Shown here in pieces: positions 57,101-64,000 of a DNA stretch of 64,000 nucleotides (position 1 is the stretch's first letter; every line of letters starts with the position of its first letter). The notes beneath the pieces are model-generated. The model was not told where the DNA came from. It searched no databases and was given only the letters and a program-made list of their open reading frames with translations. The stretch lies in assembly GCF_000002995.4 (NCBI RefSeq), contig NW_025062478.1, forward strand, positions 10,241,001-10,305,000, given 5' to 3'. This DNA is from Brugia malayi (Eukaryota > Nematoda > Chromadorea > Rhabditida > Onchocercidae). A program made the position numbers and the translations under genes.

Positions 57101-57619
57101 AAAAATTACTGCAAGAATATAAGCTTGTCGTAAAGTTAATACTTTGCTACCAACTGATGTACCAAATGCATTTGCAACGTCATTTGCGCCCATTGCAAAG
57201 CCAAGAACAAAAGCCAAAATTATACCCATTATTAATGCCCATAATACATCATTCTAAAGTAAATTCTCGAAGAGATATGATACTATCAGTGGTGATAAAT
57301 CATTATCAATAAGCTGCTATTGATTGATAAACTATTAATTAATTAAGTGAATAATATATAATATTGTTTTTTTTTTTCTAAAAATAAATTCCAATTATTA
57401 GAAAAAAAATATTTTTTGCATATTTTGGAAGGATATTGAAATTTATAAATTAAAATTTGAAGAAAAAAATTTTTCATTGGATATTTTTTCAAAATTATAA
57501 TTAATAAAATTTATTAAATTTTAGTTATTATAGAAACAAACTCGAAAAACATCTATAAGTGCAATTGATATTGTAGAAGAAAATGGTATTAGCGTTGTTG
57601 TCATCGTTAATGTTGACAT
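51185..57619 (-). CDS. pitr-like: Sodium-phosphate symporter, PiT/SLC20 family (copy B), 14 exons
   Basis: Paralogue of copy A on the opposite strand. Exons (minus): 57619-57542, 57253-57076, 56624-56523, 56119-55979, 55634-55549, 55234-55138, 55068-54949, 54405-54259, 53278-53207, 52876-52744, 52459-52274, 51769-51685, 51571-51466, 51231-51185; 525 aa, all phases consistent. It starts [15 protein letters not shown]; an in-frame TAG lies just upstream, and a TTTTTAG acceptor 24 nt before the ATG suggests trans-splicing. It has [12 protein letters not shown] near residue 48, [15 protein letters not shown] near 378, [12 protein letters not shown] and [12 protein letters not shown]. The intracellular loop (exons 8-9) is long, Ser-rich and polar ([14 protein letters not shown]) and unlike copy A. 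Exon 9 uses donor AATA|GTTAGA, chosen because only it restores the frame into TMKFVRW. It ends MLILKFSL. Confidence 0.95.
52041..52225 (-). pseudogene. Two partial copies of PiT-B exon 11 end in intron 11
   Basis: Just downstream of exon 11 (which ends at 52274) lie two decayed copies of its last about 47 bases plus the splice donor: 52225-52179 (still readable as [11 protein letters not shown], donor GTTTAATTT intact) and 52090-52041 ([11 protein letters not shown], donor altered). They are separated by copies of the same intronic AT-rich spacer, so exon end plus donor plus intron start was tandemly triplicated. Confidence 0.85.
56120..56410 (-). repeat. 31-bp tandem repeat of a 3' splice site (PiT-B intron 3)
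   Basis: Ten consecutive units of 31 bp immediately upstream of exon 4. In gene orientation each reads TTAATTAACAGGTTGTAATA plus a variable tail; the real junction is TTAATTAACAG|GTTGTTC at 56119. The array therefore repeats the branch/acceptor region plus the first five exon bases. At least eight units keep a perfect AACAG|GTTGT. Skipping back by one unit adds 31 nt with in-frame stops, so upstream acceptor use would be deleterious. Confidence 0.93.
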
Positions 57620-58985
57620 CCTTCTTTGCTTGCTTGGCTAACCCTAAAAATTATATATAATTTATGAAATGAAAAAAAAAAAAAAAAACACTTTAGTCAG
57701 GTATTTAAATATTTAAGTACCATGAGCAAACAAAGAAAAAATAATTCTGATATAAATGTAAGCAAAAATAATTTTAATTACAAATTAATATAATTACAAC
57801 AATATAATTTATTATATCAAAAAAAAGAAAAGACTTTGTAATATAATTGTTCACAAAAAAACTAATTAATGCAATAATTTATTTAAATGTTAAAATTGTA
57901 AAAATTACAATTTATTGAAATATAAAAATAATCTAAGTAATTTGTTTCTTGCTATTAGATATTAGGAAATATTTAAAAAAATAAAATATTTCAATTAATA
58001 GTGACATCTAAATAAATTGAATTTGAATTAGTAAAAAAAAAAAACACAAAAATTAAAAAAAGCAAATAATTTTAATTGGTATGAAAAAATGTCGCAATTT
58101 AATCTAAATATTTCCTGAATTATATTTTTTATTTGTAAAAAACTTCAAATTTAGTTCTTCTCTAAATCAATGATTTTATAAAATTTAATTAAATTTTATT
58201 ATCCTAATATCTACACGAAACAGACTTTATGTTGTTTATCAAAAGTTAGCCTTTCTTTTCAGATCACCGATTTTTACGCATTGAAAAATTATAAATAACT
58301 AGTAGCCTAATGCATTTTTAACTTTTATATTATTAATAAAAATGTAAATGAATTTTACTATGTAATTTTTAAATATTAATAGTTTAAAATTTTTCAAAAA
58401 TTTGCACAAAATGCTTGAAAAAAAGAAAATATTGATTGATATGATTAGCAATTAGTGACATTTCATCAATGAAAAAAAAAAGTTTTGAAGTTTTTAATAA
58501 ATTTTAGAAATATATTGTGAAAAAAAAAAAAGAAAAAAATATTAATGCATAACATTGATTTAAGTAATTTAACATTTAAGTATTGTTTTAGGTGATCTTT
58601 TCGTTTTAAAAAGAGAAAAAAGGACTAAAAGCTAATTTGTCTTAAACTTTTTAAAACATTTTCACTTCAAAAATATATTGTGAAAAATAAATTTTAAAAA
58701 CATTTTCAATATTCCGAATGCTTCAAACATTCATTTCATGCAAAAATTAATTATTTCAATTCTAGTTTTCATATATATTATAAATCATTCATTCAACAAC
58801 AGTAATTCAAAAAGTATAACAATTTTAATGTAGGAATATTAATTAGATCCCACTACAGATGATCAGTGTATTCTAAAATATATTTCAAATTTAATAATTT
58901 TAACTGTAAAAACAAAATAGAAAGTTATTTCTTTAAAAAAAAAACTTCTTTAGATAGTAAAAAATTTTCCAAAGTCCATTTTATC

Positions 58986-59034
58986 TACCGTAAGCAAATA
59001 GACCCTACCGTATACAAATTTATCACTTACCGTA
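58986..59034. promoter_or_regulatory. Three regularly spaced TACCGTA heptamers
   Basis: TACCGTA occurs at 58986-58992, 59006-59012 and 59028-59034, start-to-start spacing 20 and 22 bp, close to two DNA helical turns. They lie about 1.4 kb upstream of the PiT-B start. The same heptamer forms both arms of the hairpin at 7629-7646. A GC-containing heptamer three times in 49 bp of such AT-rich DNA is unlikely by chance. The factor is unknown. Confidence 0.35.
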
Positions 59035-59913
59035 TAATACGCAAAATTTAAATTGATAAAATAAAATTTGTTAAAAGGCAAAAAGAGGAAAAAACAATGG
59101 TTAAATTATAAATTCAATAGTCAGAAATAAAACTAAAGAAAATTTTCATTTTTTTTTTTTTTTTTGTATTTTTCATTTGAAAAAATTTGATTAGCAATAG
59201 AGAGTCTAATAAAGATAAAAATTCAACATCTAATTTCGTTTAAAATTGATATGAATTTGGAACTTAAATAATATTTACATTAGATATTACTTCCCATAAT
59301 ATTATTTCACATCTTTAAAGCAGCATTTTCTTTCTTTCTAAACCATTTCCCATAATTCTTCACTTATTTTTCTCATTCTATTATATCGCAAATAAAAATT
59401 AAAAATTAATACCTTATTGATGTTAATTTTCCTAAATACACAAATGGTGCTTTAATGTTTATCATAGGAATAAAAAAATGCTAAATTTAAATTGAAGAAT
59501 ATTTATATAACGAGAAAATATTTTGTAAGAAATTAACAAAACAGACAAAATATATTGAAGTGGACGAGAGCAAAATAAAGAAAGCATTTTGCTTAGAATA
59601 AAATTTTTTGAAAGTGAGTTTCATTTTAAAATAAAATATTTGAACATTATTCTCTTTATTATTATTATTATTATTATTATTATTCTTTTACATTTAACTT
59701 TAATAATAAGAAAAATATGCGCAACATTTTATGCAAGCAGACAAAATATATTTAAATGAAAGAAAAATAAAAAAATTATTGAAGAGAAGGAAGATTCAGT
59801 ACTTCATGTTGTGAAAGAAAAAAAAAAAGAATTGGGGAATTATATTTAGATCTTACTTAATGATTAAATTAAAAGAGCATGTCAATATGTATTTGTCACA
59901 ATGCAATTCATAA

Positions 59914-59963
59914 AGGTCAAGTGGTGGAATAAGACATGCATAAATTGATTGACCTTGACCTTA
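59914..59963. promoter_or_regulatory. Cluster of nuclear-receptor half-sites
   Basis: AGGTCA at 59914-59919 on plus, and TGACCTTGACCTT at about 59950-59962, which on the minus strand is AAGGTCAAGGTCA: two adjacent AGGTCA half-sites (DR0) that also contain TCAAGGTCA. DR0 is the known preference of GCNF-type receptors, and TCAAGGTCA that of FTZ-F1/ERR-type receptors (NHR-25 class in nematodes). Sequence is observed; function is inferred. It is about 2.3 kb upstream of PiT-B. Confidence 0.4.
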
Positions 59964-62780
59964 TTTCGCTTTGATTTGAATCTTAATTCATCGGTACTCT
60001 CACAAAACTATTGAAACTCTCATAATACCATAAAATAAAAACAATAAAATTGATGATCATTCTCATTTATGTTTAACTAATTCCTATTTGAGTAAAATTA
60101 AGTAGCTTAATACTTTCTTCTATCAAATTAGAGAAATGCTTAAATAATTAATTGAGACCTCTATTATATTATTAAGATGAAATGTGAAAGAATAGTGAAA
60201 TAAAAATTTGAGCAAAGACAGTATCGATTAGTTCAATCATCACCAAAGTAAACTAAACTATAAATACACCTGTAATGATGAAATCATTATTATTGACATG
60301 TTTCGAGCAATCAATGTCAAAAATAAAAATTTAAAAACAAAAAAAAAAAGAAGTGAAATTCAGTTTACAATTAGCGTTTGCTTCCAGTTACTAGCATTAC
60401 AGTTAAAGAAGAACGAAATGATTAATGATTGAATTGCATCAAACCTTTATAATCAACAATTCTTGATCTTTTCTTTTAAGTGCAAATTTCTCTTTTCAAT
60501 AGTTGACAATTCTAGGATATTCAAAAAATTTACAGTATGAAAATCAAATAATATATAATATAGAGATATTTACTTTTCTTTTTCAAATTTAAGTTAAACT
60601 TTTCAAAAAAGAAAAAATTTTCTTTTCAAAATTATAAATGAAAAAATTTAATTTCATTCAAAAAGCTTAAAGTAAACTTGAGTAATTTAAAAAAAAAAAA
60701 AAAAAAAAAAGCAAGAATATTGTAAATGTTATAAAAAGAATTATTATATTAAATTAGCATAGAAGAAAAAAATTGATGAAAATTAAAATTTAATCAATAA
60801 TAAGAATATTATTAATTGTTTATCTCTTAACAAGAACTGAATATAATTCATTATAATAGCAATGAATTTTGATTTATTTTGATATAATTTATTAAATGAT
60901 AATAACTGCTATTATATTAAATTTAAACTAAAAATGATTCAAAAAAAAAGCACATAATTTGTAACACTGAAAATGTGAATTTTATTCAAATTATTAAGTT
61001 ATTTCATTGAAACAGTTTTTTCTTTAGAAAAAAAGAAAAACTTCAACTTCTATAGTTAAACGTTCTTTATTTACTATCAGCAATAATTTGACTCTTCCAT
61101 GCTTTATCAATTAGTTAATGAATTTTTAAAAGTTAAAGAATTAAGATTAAAGTTTTAAACAGTACAATTGCATTTTCACATTTCATTTCACAGTAACAAT
61201 GTAGATAAGGAATGGATAAATATAATAATATTGAATGACGTTCTTCTTTTCGCTTATTTTTGTTTTTCACATAAAACCGCTTTTGATGTATATTATTTCG
61301 AACAGTAAAAATGTATCAAAATAAATGCTTCAGATTATTCATTAACTATTTGAAATTTTTGCTATAACATTTTCGGGTTAATTGGTGAATTGTCAAAAAT
61401 TAAATTTTGAATTTTTACCATAAGTTTATTTGAAACAGCATCTATACAAAAAAAAAGCAAATGTACAACTTCCAAATATATCAATCACAGGTCTCTGAAA
61501 TATCATAAAATATCTTCAAGATATGCCTGAAGCAACATTCTCTACATTAATGCTGCATTTTATCATATGACATTATCATAACAATGATAATTAATCATAG
61601 TTGTTTGATGCAGCATTTCTATAATCATATCATCGAATCTCATATTTAATTCAAAATACTGTACTGTTATTGTACATTTTTTTAACCGTATTTTGCAAAA
61701 TAAAGATAAGTGAACAAACTGCAATGCAAGAAAATGCACTAATGTAAAAGTTAACATCATTAAATAGCTAAATCAATTACACGACTGTACATGAAGACTC
61801 TAAAATCACTAATCAATTTGATCGAAGTGATGTTAATGGGTTATACTAGCAGTAGTAGCATTACAAAATTTGACGATAGAAGTAATTAATTAGGGCTCTC
61901 TTACCTTTACATCATTTACTGCCGTAAGAATATGCTAGTATTTATTATAGAAATGGCAAGTAAAATGTATACATATTTAAAATGCTAAAGATGAAGAATG
62001 CAATAAATGAGAGCACTAATCTGATGGAAATAATGCTACTTAGACAAATGAAGTGCCAAATTCGACGAAAAGCATAACATTTGTCTACGAACATGAGAGT
62101 TACTTTCTGATAGAATCGACTTTCCCCTCTACCAAAAGTAATCTGAGAGTTCTTCAACAAAAAGTGTACAAAACATGGGAAAATTTTCCCTCGTCTTAAT
62201 TCTTCAATTGCTCGGGATTCAAAGAAGGCTTTTAAAGACTTTTTTTTTTTCTCTCTCTCTCTCTTTCTAATTTCATGACTTCTAAGCTCTGCAGAAATCA
62301 TGACCGGATGGAATTCAGATTTTCTTACAGCCCATCTAAATCAAGACAGACATAAAAAATTCAAAAATCAAGTGAAAACCATCAGTATGATCAAGAAATA
62401 AAAATAAAATGTAATAAAATTGCTCAAACTTATAAATTACACGTACATTGTAATAAGGAAGTTTTTCTTATCTTATTTCATTTCTACTTTTGTTCCTACT
62501 TATCTTTGCAAAAGAAGATATTCTCATTCCACATCTCATCTTCGAAGCATCTAAATCAACAAGATTCCCGAATATCCACTCAAATATTTTCAGTGTTATT
62601 GAAATCGAGACTTCATCTCGTTCCACAATAGATGTGGTAAGTTTTCCATATTTTGTAACTAACTTCCCAGAGAAAAATAATAAAATATGAACATACGCAT
62701 ACAAAAAAAAAAAAAAAGTACAGCCTACTGAGTAGTAATAATAACCGATTCACAACGATACTTTAATAAGTCACATTGTT

Positions 62781-64000
62781 CTAATTCAAAAATCGAATTG
62801 ACATTTTTTGTTCGATGTCAGTCTTTTCCATTGCCTGAAATCTAGTTCTATCAGATATTCATTGCTCATTTTACAAAGCTTCCTTAAATTATGATTTTAA
62901 TCAAGGCGTCGGGACTTTGGAATCTTTCAGGATTTCAACAATAAAACTAATTCTAAAGCACAAAAAATACTCAAAACCATTCTTGCAGCAATTACTGCTA
63001 GGATCTTCGAAGACGTACTTCATTACTATCATGAGAGTATGTTTTCACAGATCCCTGAGTTGAGAGTACAGCCACTCAGGTAAGTGGATTTTTATTTAAT
63101 GGGTACTTTTTTTTTTTTAAATAGAAAAAATCTCTCACCCTGCAAAACTCATCGAATGAAATTTTCCCATCGTTGTCAATATCAGCTTCAGATATTGTTC
63201 GATCAGCAATGCTTTCTAACTAAAATCAACTAGAGCTAAAATAACTCCCTATAAAATAACAACTCTCTCGAAAACATAAATTCAAATGAATGCCTAATAA
63301 AATTACTATTCTATTATTGATTTAAAAGAGCAATATCTAGTCTTAAAAATTTCAACCTATTTGCATTTGACTTTAACCCTCGATTGTTTGCATAACTTAA
63401 TAAAAAGGTAAATTCCAAGATCAGTAAAGTAGTTTTTAGGAAACTGAATCATCGAATATCACAAACTGATTTATGCGTATTTAAAGTCAATACAGTTTTT
63501 TTTTTTTTAATAATTTCATTAAAAAACATACTTGTTCAGCAGTTATATTTGCACCAACCATCATATTCAGAATCACTTTGAATTCATCTCTTGTAATAAA
63601 ACCATTCTTATTCAAGTCATACATTGAAAATGCAACTGTAAATATGCTTCATGAAATATATAAACATACCAACTTCCAAAAAAATTATAATTTCACTTCA
63701 AGTAAAAATAAAACATTTCATTTCATCTAAAATATTTCATGTAAGTGTGCTCTAAAAGGAACACAGAATACCAAAGATTCCATCTAGATATAAAATTAAT
63801 TGATGTCAAAAAAAAAAAATTAATTACACCAATTACGCAAACAATCCCACTTATTATAAATCAAGCATGATGGTTTAACATAGATATAGAAATGACGATA
63901 CATTTCATGTGACATCAAACTGCTTACATTTTAATTTCTCTTCCCTGCTGTTTAGAATGTTTCTTTTTTCTTTACTGATTGGCCTGAAGTGAGCCAATAC
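62781..64000 (-). CDS. Calcineurin B homologous protein (CHP/PBO-1-like), 3' part
   Basis: EF-hand Ca2+ sensor of the CHP family, an obligate partner of Na+/H+ exchangers. In C. elegans the family member PBO-1 supports intestinal proton signalling. Visible exons (minus): 64000(continues)-63928, 63635-63532, 63219-63139, 62834-62781. The joined reading is in phase: VLAHFRPISKEK, then KLKFAFSMYDLNKNGFITR, an EF-hand with all ligands (D-x-N-x-N-G-x-I-x-x-x-E), MMVGANITAEQ, LESIADRTISEADIDNDGK (second EF-hand, D-x-D-x-D-G-x-I-x-x-x-E), and the end MEKTDIEQKMSIRFLN, almost the vertebrate CHP1 tail. VLAHFRP is also CHP-specific rather than calcineurin B. The N-terminal myristoylation region and EF1-2 lie outside the window. 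Confidence 0.93.

Larger units (their letters stand above)
57643..62780. other. Intergenic between CHP 3' end and PiT-B 5' end
   Basis: It should contain the PiT-B promoter on the minus strand and the CHP 3' UTR near 62.7 kb. No gene is recognised. The 118-codon minus frame at 61945-62301 and the overlapping opposite frames at 62468-62704 and 62490-62690 have no family resemblance. Notable motifs are the three TACCGTA heptamers (58986-59034) and the nuclear-receptor sites (59914-59963). A TTA microsatellite lies at 59657-59683. Confidence 0.5.

Noticed and set aside
61945..62301. 118-codon minus-strand frame
   Set aside because: The charged part comes from a GA/CT run, there is no family resemblance, and it lies past the CHP stop; it could be UTR.
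62468..62704. Overlapping frames on both strands
   Set aside because: Open in both directions without known motifs; the true CHP last exon was found at 62834-62781 instead.

Overview
This window is eukaryotic nuclear DNA, and the gene set and gene structure point to a parasitic nematode, most likely a spirurid (filarial-type) worm. The DNA is very AT-rich and full of A/T homopolymers. Every gene is split by GT-AG introns. Several first exons have a nematode-style TTTTTAG or TTTCAG acceptor just upstream of the ATG, as expected for spliced-leader trans-splicing. The proteins are typical nematode ones: an innexin, an RME-1/EHD protein, two PiT phosphate transporters and a calcineurin-B-homologous protein. 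Species assignment is inference.

Layout. 1-2224: no gene. 2225-5752 (minus): complete 8-exon innexin gene (456 aa), with a second, equally long candidate first exon at 10635-10829 and a decayed exon-2 copy at 5142-5196. 8986-9523: large TTCTA/TTCCC satellite. 13998-19575 (minus): complete rme-1/EHD gene (13 coding exons, about 552 aa) with at least two N-termini. A possible further 5' exon lies 15 kb upstream at 34776-34887. 19.6-43.2 kb: gene-poor, very AT-rich DNA with microsatellites, local duplications and a few isolated exon-like pieces. 43253-43324 (plus): tRNA-His(GTG). 43426-48788 (plus): PiT transporter A (14 exons). 51185-57619 (minus): PiT transporter B (14 exons). The two PiT genes are a convergent paralogous pair with every intron position conserved, and a 96-bp minisatellite lies between their 3' ends. 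57.7-62.7 kb: intergenic DNA with nuclear-receptor-type sites. 62781-64000 (minus): 3' part of a CHP (PBO-1-like) EF-hand gene that runs off the window.

How the genes relate. There is no operon logic. The innexin forms gap junctions, RME-1 drives endocytic recycling at membranes, the PiT proteins import sodium-coupled phosphate, and CHP is a calcium-binding partner of Na+/H+ exchangers. All coding exons were joined by hand from splice signals, reading-frame phase and family similarity; no alignment was run. The most interesting points are: the alternative 65-codon innexin first exons; the tRNA sitting between two near-identical splice acceptors in front of PiT-A; the introns of PiT-B in which splice sites themselves have been tandemly duplicated; and repeated nuclear-receptor motifs in the intergenic DNA.
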